A program made the position numbers and the translations under genes. 64,000 nt of DNA from CAMEGH01 sp052103595. GTDB lineage: Bacteria; Patescibacteriota; Saccharimonadia; Saccharimonadales; Saccharimonadaceae. A model generated the notes under the pieces. The model searched no databases. It worked only from the letters and a program-made list of their open reading frames with translations, and was not told the origin of the DNA. The stretch lies in contig JBQEKC010000001.1 of the NCBI GenBank assembly GCA_052103595.1, forward strand, positions 124,001 to 188,000, in the 5' to 3' direction. Below are positions 39,916 through 48,287 of the stretch, piece after piece (positions within the stretch are counted from its first letter, which is position 1; each line of letters opens with the position of its first letter).

Positions 39916-40962
39916 ATGTCTCGAAAAATTACCGTCAACATGGCCAGCGAAAGCGAGATCTCCGTGCAAGGACATGGTGTACACACCGCTTTTGAGGAGC
40001 TTGCGTCCGCACTTGAAAAGCGCGACAGTATAACGCTTATTCGTGGTGGATTTGGGAAGAATGTTGAATGTGACGTGTATCATCTGCATACAATCGGCTC
40101 GCATATGTGGCGTAAAATCCTTGCAAAGAATGTGCCCAAGGTTGTGTCGGCACATGTCATTCCTGCGTCGTTTGTTGGCTCGATTCGCCTGGCAAAATAC
40201 TGGCAACCTGTCGCAAAGTGGTACATGCAATGGTTTTATGGCAAAGCCGATAAAGTACTGGCGGTGTCACAAACCGTGGCTGATGTGTTGGTGAATGATC
40301 TGCACCTTTCGTCAGAAAAAGTTTCAGTATTATATAACACAATTGACATGAGCCGCTATCGCACGACACCTGAAGACACAACAAAAGCTCGCCAGAAGCT
40401 CAATATTGCACCTAGCGCATTTGTAGTGGTCGGTGTTGGTCAGGTGCAGCCGCGTAAGCGCTTAGATACATTTGTTGCAATGGCGCAGGCGCTCCCCGAT
40501 GTGCAATTTTATTGGGTCGGCGGCATCCCATTTAAGCAGCTTGGTGCAGATGTCGCGCGTATGCAGCGACTCATGAAAAATACTCCTAAAAATCTTACAA
40601 TTACTGATGTCATTCCGCATGAAGAGGTGCAAACGTATCTACAGGCTGCCGATGTATTTTGCTTACCCGCCGAGCAAGAAAACCACCCCATGTGTGTTCT
40701 TGAAGCAGCTGGCGTTGGCTTGCCGATTGTTCTACGTGGTATTCCTGAATATGATGACACTTTTGCTGATGACACACTACGCTGTGGCGATAACCAGGCA
40801 TTTATTGCTGCAATTAAGCAACTGCAATCAAGCAAAAAGACACACCAAGCCTATTGTCAGAAGTCTGCTCATATCGCCCAACGTTTTGACAGCAAGGCAG
40901 CAGCTGATACGCTAGAAGAGATGTATCGTGAACTTATCGACAAAAGGACAAAAGAATCGTAA
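39916..40962 (+). CDS. Glycosyltransferase family 4 protein
   Basis: The 348-residue GT-B protein shows the family 4 C-terminal pattern: VVVGVGQVQPRKRLDTFVAMA near residue 170 and the nucleotide-sugar site ADVFCLPAEQENHPMCVLEA with the conserved Glu near 270. It probably transfers a sugar to a lipid or polymer acceptor at the membrane. TATAAT lies 8 bases before ATG 39916. Its stop overlaps the start of the next glycosyltransferase (TAATG), so the two are coupled. Confidence 0.88.
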   Translation: MSRKITVNMASESEISVQGHGVHTAFEELASALEKRDSITLIRGGFGKNVECDVYHLHTIGSHMWRKILAKNVPKVVSAHVIPASFVGSIRLAKYWQPVAKWYMQWFYGKADKVLAVSQTVADVLVNDLHLSSEKVSVLYNTIDMSRYRTTPEDTTKARQKLNIAPSAFVVVGVGQVQPRKRLDTFVAMAQALPDVQFYWVGGIPFKQLGADVARMQRLMKNTPKNLTITDVIPHEEVQTYLQAADVFCLPAEQENHPMCVLEAAGVGLPIVLRGIPEYDDTFADDTLRCGDNQAFIAAIKQLQSSKKTHQAYCQKSAHIAQRFDSKAAADTLEEMYRELIDKRTKES

Positions 40963-42224
40963 TGCGTATTGGATTATTTACCGACACCTATCACCCATCC
41001 ACGAACGGCATCGTTACCGTAGTTGACATCACACGTCGCCAGCTAGAGGCGGCCGGCCATGACGTGTATGTGTTTTGCCCGAAAGTGCGCGCTGAAGATC
41101 AGCCAGATGACGACCACGTTGTGTATTTCCCAAGTGTGCCAACACGATTATTTGAAGATGCACGACTTTCGGTTATCTTTCCGCCACGAGTGCTGCGTAC
41201 TATCCGCAAGCTAGACCTTGATATTATTCAGATTTTCACCCCCATGCAGGTTGGCTTAATGGGTGTATATGCTGCGCAGCGAACTGGGGCGGTTTTGGTT
41301 GGTCAGCACTGTACCGATTTTTATCAGTATGCTGAACATTATCCGCACGTACTGCCGGGTATGTTGGTGTTGGCAACAACATTGCCTTTCACGTTCCGCT
41401 TTGCGGGTGTTGATGCGCGCACAATGCTTGCGATGTATCGCCCACAGTTTGGTGTCGTGAAGTGGAATCGTGACGTGATTGAAAGAGTCATTACGATGCT
41501 GTATAGCCGATGCGATATGGTAATCGCATTATCACGAAAAAGTAAACGCCAGCTAGAAGCATGGTGCGGCGAGTACACCTACGATGTCACGCTCATGCCA
41601 ACCGGTGTCGATGCGTTGCCTGCACCGAAAAAAGGCGATGTCGAAGCCTTCAGAAAAACGTGGAACATTGCTCCCGATGACGAAGTAATTGGCTATGTTG
41701 GACGGCTTGGCTCTGAAAAGAATCTCGAATTGCTTATCAAGGCGTTCGCCTATTTGGCGCCTCGCCGCGAAAACATAAAGCTACTTTTTGTTGGCGATTT
41801 TGATTATCGCGAAACACTTGAGTATTTGGCAGAAGAAACTGGTTACGGTGAGCGAATTATCTTCACCGGTAAGCTCCCGCGTGACGAGCTCGGCACGGTA
41901 TATGCCACGCTTGATGTCTTCCTCTTCCCTTCTACTACCGATACGCAGGGGCTGGTTATCCATGAGGCGGCGCTCGCTGGCTGCCCTCTTGTATTGGTTG
42001 ATAAAGAACTGAGCGAAGTCATGGTTGATGGCGAAAACGGCTTTTTGGCAAACGAAAACGGCTTAAGTATCGCCCGTAAAACCATCGAAATTCTTGACGA
42101 TAAAGAGCGCATGAAACGTTTCTCGCAAAAAAGTAAACAACTCGCCAAAGAGTTTAGTGAGAAAAAACAAGTTGCCAAACAAATTGCACTCTACGAAGAA
42201 CTCCTCGCGAGGGACCGCTCGTAA
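40962..42224 (+). CDS. Glycosyltransferase family 4 protein, glycolipid type
   Basis: The 420-residue GT-B protein begins with MRIGLFTDTYHPSTNGIVTV, typical of diacylglycerol glucosyl- or phosphatidylinositol mannosyltransferases. It carries IGYVGRLGSEKNLELLIKA near residue 245 and FLFPSTTDTQGLVIHEA near 325. Together with the preceding GT4 and following GT2 it may build a membrane glycolipid or cell-wall glycan. It is translationally coupled by a TAATG overlap. Confidence 0.9.
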   Translation: MRIGLFTDTYHPSTNGIVTVVDITRRQLEAAGHDVYVFCPKVRAEDQPDDDHVVYFPSVPTRLFEDARLSVIFPPRVLRTIRKLDLDIIQIFTPMQVGLMGVYAAQRTGAVLVGQHCTDFYQYAEHYPHVLPGMLVLATTLPFTFRFAGVDARTMLAMYRPQFGVVKWNRDVIERVITMLYSRCDMVIALSRKSKRQLEAWCGEYTYDVTLMPTGVDALPAPKKGDVEAFRKTWNIAPDDEVIGYVGRLGSEKNLELLIKAFAYLAPRRENIKLLFVGDFDYRETLEYLAEETGYGERIIFTGKLPRDELGTVYATLDVFLFPSTTDTQGLVIHEAALAGCPLVLVDKELSEVMVDGENGFLANENGLSIARKTIEILDDKERMKRFSQKSKQLAKEFSEKKQVAKQIALYEELLARDRS

Positions 42225-42247
42225 CCTGCTATAATAAACGGATAGAT

Positions 42248-43108
42248 ATGGTAAAACTTCCCACTGTTTCAATTATCATTCCCGCCTATAACGAGGAAAG
42301 TGTTATTGAAAAGTGCTTGACGTCATGTATTGCACAGCGCGATTTAGCAGATGAAATTATTGTGGTGGATAACAATTCTACCGATGCGACGGCGACGATT
42401 GTAACACGTTTGCAAAAAGCGCATAAAACCGCCAATATTCGCCTGGTGCATGAGAAAGAACAAGGCATGGTTCCGGCACGTAATCGTGGGTTTGCGGAAG
42501 CGAAAAGCGCTATTTTTGGCCGGATTGATGCAGATTCTCTTTTGGAGGAAGGCTGGGTGGAGAGCGTGCGCAACACTTTTGCCGAACCAGAGGTGATGGC
42601 GGCAACTGGCCCAGTGGTATATCACGATATGCCGATGAAGAAAATCGGCTTTTCGATGGACAGACGTATTCGCCAGGCGCTACACAATTCTGCCAAAGAT
42701 CATACGTTTTTGTTTGGGAGCAATATGGCGATTCGTGCGAACGCGTGGCGCGAGATTCAGGACATTTTGCACCGCGATGAAGACGATTTGCTACACGAAG
42801 ATATCGATTTAGCGCTGAGCTTGTATCGTAAAGATCTAAAAGTTACCTACGACGAAACGATGATTGCCGGCATGTCGGCGCGGCGGATTGAAGATAATCC
42901 AAAGGATTTTTACAACTACATTATGCGATTTGAACGCACATTCCAGGCGCATAACGTTCGCAGCGCCCACGCCCGCATCCCCATTTTTATTTATATGCTT
43001 ATCTACTTCCCCGTTCGCACGATTCGCAAATTTTATAATCCCGAGACAAACCGGTTTACGCTGCAAAAAGTGCGCGACGATATCCGCGAGATTACTGAAA
43101 GGGCCTAG
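42248..43108 (+). CDS. Glycosyltransferase family 2 protein
   Basis: The 286-residue GT-A protein has the family start VSIIIPAYNEESVIEKCL, the nucleotide-sugar DNNSTD, ARNRGFAEA and the metal-binding DADS near residue 98. A C-terminal hydrophobic stretch (IPIFIYMLIYFPVRTI) suggests membrane association. TGC-TATAAT at 42230-42235 ends 12 bases upstream, giving a very short leader. Confidence 0.88.
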   Translation: MVKLPTVSIIIPAYNEESVIEKCLTSCIAQRDLADEIIVVDNNSTDATATIVTRLQKAHKTANIRLVHEKEQGMVPARNRGFAEAKSAIFGRIDADSLLEEGWVESVRNTFAEPEVMAATGPVVYHDMPMKKIGFSMDRRIRQALHNSAKDHTFLFGSNMAIRANAWREIQDILHRDEDDLLHEDIDLALSLYRKDLKVTYDETMIAGMSARRIEDNPKDFYNYIMRFERTFQAHNVRSAHARIPIFIYMLIYFPVRTIRKFYNPETNRFTLQKVRDDIREITERA

Positions 43109-43154
43109 CACTCGCAGTTTTCGCCCGCGCTCATATCTGTTATAATAAAGCGTT

Positions 43155-44798
43155 ATGATTGCCGACGTTCACATCACCGAAAAATCTTTTGGCGCTAAAA
43201 GCTTGATGAAAAACATCAAGTTTTCAATTGATGATGGCGAAAAAGTTGGCGTGGTTGGCCGCAATGGCGTAGGAAAATCGACGCTATTTGGGATTTTGAG
43301 CAAAACCGACGAAGATTTTACAGGTGACGTGATTTACAAACGCGGCATTACCGTGGCGAGCACCGCGCAGGAGCATCACGGTCAGGGTGAAAAACGAGTT
43401 ATTTCGTACATCCTGGAAGGCTTGCCAGAATACAGCGAATTGAAGCACATTCTGGATACCTACCCTGAAACTATGGGCGATGATATGCGCAAAATCAACG
43501 AGTATACCGACGCGTTGGCGCGGTTTGACGACAAAGGTTTTTACCAGATCGAAGAAAAAATCGAGCGAGAATTAGCGAATTTTCAGCTGGAAGGCACGGC
43601 GCAGCGTACGCTTGGCAGCCTGAGCGGCGGGCAAAAACGCTTGATTGAAATTGTAAAAATTATGTATTCCGACGCGCACTTGGCGCTGATCGACGAGCCG
43701 ACCAACCACATGGATTACGTGGCTAAGCAGCAATTTGTTGACTGGATGAAGGGCGCGCGCGAGGCGATGCTGGTGATCACTCACGACCGCGATGTGCTAG
43801 AGCAAGTTGATCGTATTATTGAGCTAAAAGACGGCGAATGTGTGAGCTACAAGGGTAATTACGACGCGTATTTGAAGCAAAATGCCACAAAAACCGCCAG
43901 CGGGATGAACGATTTTGAACAAATCGAAAAGCGTATCACTAACCTCAAACAAAAAGTAATTGACTACCAGCGGCTGAAAGAAAAATCGCGCAACCCGAGC
44001 ACAATCCAAAAGTTTAAGCGCCTGGAAAACGAATCGCGCGGCGAACTTGCCGAGCTGCAAACCAAAGAAAAGCCGAGCTTCTGGATCGATAAAAGTTCGG
44101 TCGAGCAGTTGGATTACAAAGCGGCTGGCCGGTACGATAAATTTAAGTCGAAGAATATTCGCATGAGTATCAAAAACGAAGAATCGCGCAGCAAGCATGT
44201 ACTGGTAAAAGCCACCGATGTGGCACTTGGCTACGGTGATACGGTGCTCTTTGAAGGCGTGAATATTGATTTGCGCGAAGGTGAAGCGCTGGAGCTGCGC
44301 GGCCGCAATGGCGCCGGAAAGACGACGTTGATTAAGGCATTGCTTGGTGTAGATGATTCGATTGTTCGCTACAGTGGCGAACTCATGCTCGACAAGCAAG
44401 CTCGCATCGGCATTTATGAGCAAGAAATTAACGAAAAATACCTCGAAGATACACTTGAAGTAGCGATTGAAAAGCTGTATTTGGATAAAGATTTACCGAT
44501 TAGCGATACGAAAGTGCGTCAACTACTGAGTGATTATTTATTTACCGAAGCTGACCGCGCGATTCCCCTTGCCCGCCTGAGCGGTGGCCAAAAAGCGCGT
44601 TTTCAGCTCATTGCGATGCTAGCGAACGATCCGCAACTGCTCGTGCTCGACGAGCCAACCAACCACCTCGACTTGCCAAGTATCGAAGAGATAGAGATGG
44701 CGCTGACAAAGTATACGGGCGCAATTTTGTACGTCAGCCACGATGATTATTTCCGTCGCGAGATTGGTGGCGAGACGGTGCAGATTGGCGTAGCGTAA
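43155..44798 (+). CDS. ABC-F family ATPase
   Basis: The 547-residue protein has two ABC domains and no membrane part: Walker A GRNGVGKSTL and GRNGAGKTTL, signatures LSGGQKR and LSGGQKAR, Walker B LALIDEPTNHMD and LLVLDEPTNHLD, with the characteristic charged linker between domains. ABC-F proteins bind ribosomes and rescue or regulate translation, sometimes giving antibiotic resistance. TATAAT lies 8 bases before ATG 43155 (leaderless). Subfamily not assigned. Confidence 0.93.
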   Translation: MIADVHITEKSFGAKSLMKNIKFSIDDGEKVGVVGRNGVGKSTLFGILSKTDEDFTGDVIYKRGITVASTAQEHHGQGEKRVISYILEGLPEYSELKHILDTYPETMGDDMRKINEYTDALARFDDKGFYQIEEKIERELANFQLEGTAQRTLGSLSGGQKRLIEIVKIMYSDAHLALIDEPTNHMDYVAKQQFVDWMKGAREAMLVITHDRDVLEQVDRIIELKDGECVSYKGNYDAYLKQNATKTASGMNDFEQIEKRITNLKQKVIDYQRLKEKSRNPSTIQKFKRLENESRGELAELQTKEKPSFWIDKSSVEQLDYKAAGRYDKFKSKNIRMSIKNEESRSKHVLVKATDVALGYGDTVLFEGVNIDLREGEALELRGRNGAGKTTLIKALLGVDDSIVRYSGELMLDKQARIGIYEQEINEKYLEDTLEVAIEKLYLDKDLPISDTKVRQLLSDYLFTEADRAIPLARLSGGQKARFQLIAMLANDPQLLVLDEPTNHLDLPSIEEIEMALTKYTGAILYVSHDDYFRREIGGETVQIGVA

Positions 44799-44827
44799 GG
44801 CTCTCTTCTCTCTTCGCCATTATAAAA

Positions 44828-44860
44828 TAAAATCACCGCCCTTCCCGGACGGTGATTTTC
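44828..44860. terminator. Bidirectional terminator between the ABC-F and glutaredoxin genes
   Basis: AAAATCACCG and CGGTGATTTT form a 10-bp stem around a C-rich loop; T/A-runs flank both sides. Confidence 0.8.
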
Positions 44861-44874
44861 TCGTAACAAAAGTA

Positions 44875-45129
44875 CTATTTTAGTAGACCTTTTGCTTTGA
44901 GTGTTTCTTCAAGCTTTGGTCGGTCGAAACCAAGAATGATTTCGCCGTCGATGTCGGTGACGGGCACGCCTTGGAAGTTGCCGCCGATTTTATCAAGCAG
45001 TTCTTTGTTGGCGTTTTCATCTTCTTCGATGTTTTTGCCGTCAAATTCGACGCCCAATTTTTCTAGCCATTGCTTTTCAGTGTTACAAAATGCGCACCAT
45101 GATGTGCTATACACGATTACTTTGCTCAT
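44875..45129 (-). CDS. Glutaredoxin-like protein
   Basis: The 84-residue thioredoxin-fold protein has CAFC near residue 12, the cis-Pro segment GVPVTDIDG near 57 and the glutathione/substrate loop GFDRPKLEE. It probably reduces disulfides of cytoplasmic partners such as ribonucleotide reductase (NrdH/Grx group). GGAGG lies 5 bases before ATG 45127-45129. The CxFC variant is less common than CPYC. Confidence 0.88.
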   Translation of the reverse strand: MSKVIVYSTSWCAFCNTEKQWLEKLGVEFDGKNIEEDENANKELLDKIGGNFQGVPVTDIDGEIILGFDRPKLEETLKAKGLLK

Positions 45130-45203
45130 TTACTCCTCCTTTGAGTCTGCACATAGTATAACAAAAAAAGCTGTCTGATGCCACGGCGGAAAGCATAAGA
45201 GTG

Positions 45204-45232
45204 TTGACTTTATTGCTAAAATAGAGTATAAT
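45204..45232 (+). promoter_or_regulatory. Promoter of the gene at 45241 (leaderless model case)
   Basis: TTGACT (45204-45209), 17 bases, TATAAT (45227-45232), then 8 bases to ATG 45241. Both elements are near consensus, so transcription should start at the initiation codon. Confidence 0.75.
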
Positions 45233-45240
45233 ATAACTAT

Positions 45241-45651
45241 ATGAATGAACGCATAACACCATCCAGTCAAAATGTTATTTACCTGAAGGATCGACTTCGT
45301 GGCGATACGGAAGATGGTCGTCGTAGGCAGGTAACGATTTTTTTGCATGAGCATGAGCAGACAATTGATGCTTTGCCGGACTACGTACGTAGCGGCTTGT
45401 TGCGAGAAACTGCAACGTATCAGTCTGGTGAGGCTGGCGAAGACAGTACGGTGCTAGAAGATGTCCTGTTTGAGCTACAAGGCGCGGTAGAAACCCACGA
45501 CACGGCTATGCTAGAGCATCTTGCCGAAGAGTATGAAAAGGCTAAGCAAGAGGCTCGCCAACTTGGTGCTCGGGCGGTGCAATCAACTGAAAATATACCG
45601 CGAAATACTCGTCCGCTGCTACGGATTGTGCAGACAGACACTCCTCGTTAG
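45241..45651 (+). CDS. Protein of unknown function, 136 residues
   Basis: No family recognised. The protein is acidic and helical, with an EYEKAKQEARQLGA stretch likely to be coiled coil, and lacks export signals. The promoter places the start of transcription at ATG 45241, and the codon usage looks native. It precedes but is not clearly co-transcribed with the dinB operon, whose own -10 (TGC-TATACT) overlaps the end of this gene. Confidence 0.65.
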   Translation: MNERITPSSQNVIYLKDRLRGDTEDGRRRQVTIFLHEHEQTIDALPDYVRSGLLRETATYQSGEAGEDSTVLEDVLFELQGAVETHDTAMLEHLAEEYEKAKQEARQLGARAVQSTENIPRNTRPLLRIVQTDTPR

Positions 45652-45830
45652 TGCTATACTAAAGATACCAGGTGATACTCACTGGCGCGCCAAACTGGCT
45701 CGTTAAGCGTCCCTCACCCATCGGTTTTTCTCGTCTTCGACAGATACGGCGCAACGAAACGGGCGCACTTCTGGCGGGCGAACATCATATGTTACCGTTT
45801 CTCTTTTTATACCCGAAAGAGGATTTTTTG

Positions 45831-46097
45831 ATGGAAACCGAACAACTTTTAGACGAAATTATTACTGTGGCTGCTGTATTTAGCGCTGGGAACCGCCCCT
45901 GTAAGCCGGTCAAATTTAAGCGCAAAAACGGCCACGAAGTGCACATTAGCGAAGTCGGCCTAGGCTACCCGGTGCCGCGCGGCACGCGGGCGGTCCATGT
46001 ATTTGATGTCACCGACGGGCAAAGCGAATATCGGCTCGAATTTGACGCTGGTACACTGGTGTGGCGCTTGGTGCGAGAGGTGGCGTATGAAGGATAA
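45831..46097 (+). CDS. Small protein coupled to dinB, 88 residues
   Basis: The sequence YPVPRGTRAVHVFDVTDG and YRLEFDAGTLVWRLVREV looks like a small beta barrel, loosely similar in pattern to the DUF6504-type domains found beside Y-family polymerases in actinobacteria. That similarity is by eye only. ATG 45831 has GAGG 8 bases upstream; the longer upstream frame lacks support. The gene overlaps dinB by 11 bases and has a 170-base leader with a CCAG-TGA/TCA-CTGG hairpin. Confidence 0.6.
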   Translation: METEQLLDEIITVAAVFSAGNRPCKPVKFKRKNGHEVHISEVGLGYPVPRGTRAVHVFDVTDGQSEYRLEFDAGTLVWRLVREVAYEG

Positions 46098-47337
46098 TTC
46101 TGCCACGCGCGACACCCCGAACACTGCGACGCCGCTTATTATGCATATCGACCTCAATAGCTGTTTTGCCACCGTCGAGCAACAAGCTCGCCCGCTTTTG
46201 CGCGGTAAACCTGTGGCAATTTTAAACCGCCGCACCGAACATACCGCCATCGTTACGGCCAGCTACGAGGCCAAAGCGCGCGGTGTAAAGGTTGGCATGA
46301 AGTTCCGAGATGTAAAATTATTATGCCCGGAGATCATCGGGCTCGAGAGTGATCCGCCGAAATATCGCTATGTATACCGCAGACTGATGAAGATTTTGGA
46401 AGATTATTCGGCGCATATTCGCATGAAGAGTATTGATGAAGGTGTGATTGATTTTTCGCACAGTACCCTCGCCTACCAAAAAGCAGATTTGCTGGAAGTT
46501 GGCCGCGCAATTAAACAGCGATTGATCGATGAAATTGGCTGCTATATGCGCTGTAACGTGGGTATTGGGCCAAACCGTTTTTTGGCAAAAACTGCTGCGG
46601 GTATGAATAAGCCCGATGGCCTGACAAAAATCGACGCCACAAATTTGCGCGAAATGTACGCCAAGCTCGAGCTAGAAGATTTAACCGGCATTTCGCACGG
46701 CTACAGCAAACGTTTGCGTCAGATTGGCATTGCCACGCCGTTACAATTTTTAGATGCGCCGAGCGAGGTGCTTGAAAAAGTCGTATTCAAAAGTATTTGT
46801 GGGCGGCAATGGTACGAGCGCTTGCGTGGCTGGGAAGTGGACGCGGCGGATTCGACGCTTAGCCAGGTTGGCCGACAATACGTACTGGATGACCGCACGC
46901 TTGGCTACGATGAAGTGCTGCGCCGGCTGCATGGTTTAACCGAAGACGTGGCCGCAAAATTACGCAGCCAGCACGTGCGCGCTCGTGGTGTGCGGATCTA
47001 CGCAAAAACGTACCACGCTGGTGTATGGCGAGCACATACCTTAGCGGAGCGCTCCTTTCACGACGAAAAAACGTTATTTGCAGCTGTGAAGCAGCTGTTT
47101 ACCAACGCTCCCCTTCCCTGCTATGAAATTGGCGTTACTTGCTACCATTTGGTAACGGAAGAAGAACATCAGCTGACGCTTTTTCTGGAAGAAGACCAAA
47201 AAACCGCCGCAATTACAGCAGCGATTGATACAATTAATACCTTTTGGGGCGCGCATACGGTGCATTCGGCGGATACGCTGGGCATTAACAAAAAGATGAA
47301 GCGCAAGGTGCCGTTTGGCAGTACGCGGTATTTATAG
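46087..47337 (+). CDS. dinB: Y-family DNA polymerase IV
   Basis: A 416-residue translesion polymerase. Motifs: MHIDLNSCFATVEQQ (first catalytic Asp), TASYEAKARGVKVGM (steric loop), SIDEGVIDFS (catalytic acidic pair, SIDE), GIGPNRFLAKTAAGMNKPDG, and a helix-hairpin-helix near residue 200. It lacks an obvious C-terminal beta-clamp pentapeptide. ATG 46087 lies inside the end of the upstream small gene, so the two are translationally coupled. Confidence 0.93.
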   Translation: MKDNSATRDTPNTATPLIMHIDLNSCFATVEQQARPLLRGKPVAILNRRTEHTAIVTASYEAKARGVKVGMKFRDVKLLCPEIIGLESDPPKYRYVYRRLMKILEDYSAHIRMKSIDEGVIDFSHSTLAYQKADLLEVGRAIKQRLIDEIGCYMRCNVGIGPNRFLAKTAAGMNKPDGLTKIDATNLREMYAKLELEDLTGISHGYSKRLRQIGIATPLQFLDAPSEVLEKVVFKSICGRQWYERLRGWEVDAADSTLSQVGRQYVLDDRTLGYDEVLRRLHGLTEDVAAKLRSQHVRARGVRIYAKTYHAGVWRAHTLAERSFHDEKTLFAAVKQLFTNAPLPCYEIGVTCYHLVTEEEHQLTLFLEEDQKTAAITAAIDTINTFWGAHTVHSADTLGINKKMKRKVPFGSTRYL

Positions 47338-47343
47338 GCGTGA

Positions 47344-47372
47344 AAAACGCGCATCAGCAATGCTCATGCGCG
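47344..47372. terminator. Terminator between dinB and the orphan gene at 47384
   Basis: On the minus strand CGCGCAT pairs with ATGCGCG around GAGCATTGCTG and is followed by TTTTTC. It lies directly after both converging stop codons. Confidence 0.75.
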
Positions 47373-47383
47373 GGTCCACCTCC

Positions 47384-48001
47384 TTAAGGATAGATACGGT
47401 TACCAAACTGATCCCACTGGATCGTCAGACTTTGGTTGAATGTGCCGACAGTCAGGTGCGGATTGAACGGCGTGCCGTGCAGAATGGCATCGTCACCAAA
47501 GGTGTTGATGAAATTCCACTCATCGTCGCTGATGCTGCCGGTAAGGTGCATCACCTCGGCAAACCCAAGGACAAAAAGTGGAACGGTGCAAATCTGCATG
47601 AAATGACCAGCGATGACCTTGCTGGCAACCTGTCGATAACAGGCTGCATCGTGCTTCAGTGCGCGCAGTTCCCTTTCTTTTTCCTTCTGGACGTCTATAA
47701 GCGCGGAAAGCCGGGCGATCCACTGGTAGGAACAACCGCAGGTGCCGGTGCGACACGCGGTACTATGGCGCGAGCAGCCGGGCTGTGTGCGCCACTGCCA
47801 CTGCCGGAGGACGGCGCGACACTCTTCTGCCATTTCACCGAGGACACGGTGAATTGATTCGACGTGATGAACTTGTGCCGTAACCTGGTCGTAGCTGCGA
47901 GTTGCTTCCGTAAACAGGAGCTGGCAACCAGTGACGGTATAGAAGTGGGACGAATCCTTGTTGATGCGACGCAGCAAGCTGCTGACGGGTTGAACTGTCA
48001 T
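47384..48001 (-). CDS. Orphan protein, 205 residues
   Basis: No family recognised. The protein has a Cys-rich segment in the first half (CSRHSTACRTGTCGC) that could bind metal or form disulfides, a coiled-coil-like KEKERELRALKHD stretch, and a hydrophobic C-terminal half without a clear membrane span. I use ATG 47999-48001 (MTVQPVSS), preceded by GAGAGGTGAG. TTGAAT-17-TATTAT (48037-48065) is a good promoter. It is another stand-alone orphan cassette. Confidence 0.65.
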   Translation of the reverse strand: MTVQPVSSLLRRINKDSSHFYTVTGCQLLFTEATRSYDQVTAQVHHVESIHRVLGEMAEECRAVLRQWQWRTQPGCSRHSTACRTGTCGCSYQWIARLSALIDVQKEKERELRALKHDAACYRQVASKVIAGHFMQICTVPLFVLGFAEVMHLTGSISDDEWNFINTFGDDAILHGTPFNPHLTVGTFNQSLTIQWDQFGNRIYP

Positions 48002-48036
48002 GGTACTCACCTCTCTTCTCTTGGGGTGTAAAGTAC

Positions 48037-48065
48037 ATAATAACATATTTTGTATAAATATTCAA
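48037..48065 (-). promoter_or_regulatory. Promoter of the orphan gene at 47384
   Basis: TTGAAT (48060-48065), 17 bases, TATTAT (48037-48042) on the minus strand; predicted start near 48030. Confidence 0.65.
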
Positions 48066-48157
48066 GAGAAGGGTTTTCTTGAGTGTACTAACACTGGGCG
48101 GCGGGCTGAAAAGTCCACAAAGAGCGGCGGTTTTTCATTTTTTTTGGTTTTTTATGA

Positions 48158-48287
48158 TATAATAAAACTAATTGCATTATTGCTACGGTCGTTCACCGAC
48201 GAGGCGCATTCACTCTTTATAGGCGCTTTTCACCGAATTTTCTCTAGCGCCTGCAACTATTACAAACAAACGAAAGGTTTATTTTCT
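48158..48287 (+). promoter_or_regulatory. -10 element and long leader of the DEAD-box helicase
   Basis: TATAAT at 48158-48163 starts a leader of about 118 bases. It contains GGCGC (near 48200) that can pair with GCGCC (near 48250), and ends with AAAGG before ATG 48288. Long structured leaders are typical of cold-induced RNA helicase genes in other bacteria; regulation here is inferred only. I see nothing else in 48066-48287. Confidence 0.5.

Noticed and set aside
48003..48036. SD-sequestering hairpin before the gene at 47384 (GTACT..CACC with GGTG-AGTAC)
   Set aside because: The outer arm lies upstream of the predicted transcription start (near 48030), so most of the stem would not be transcribed.
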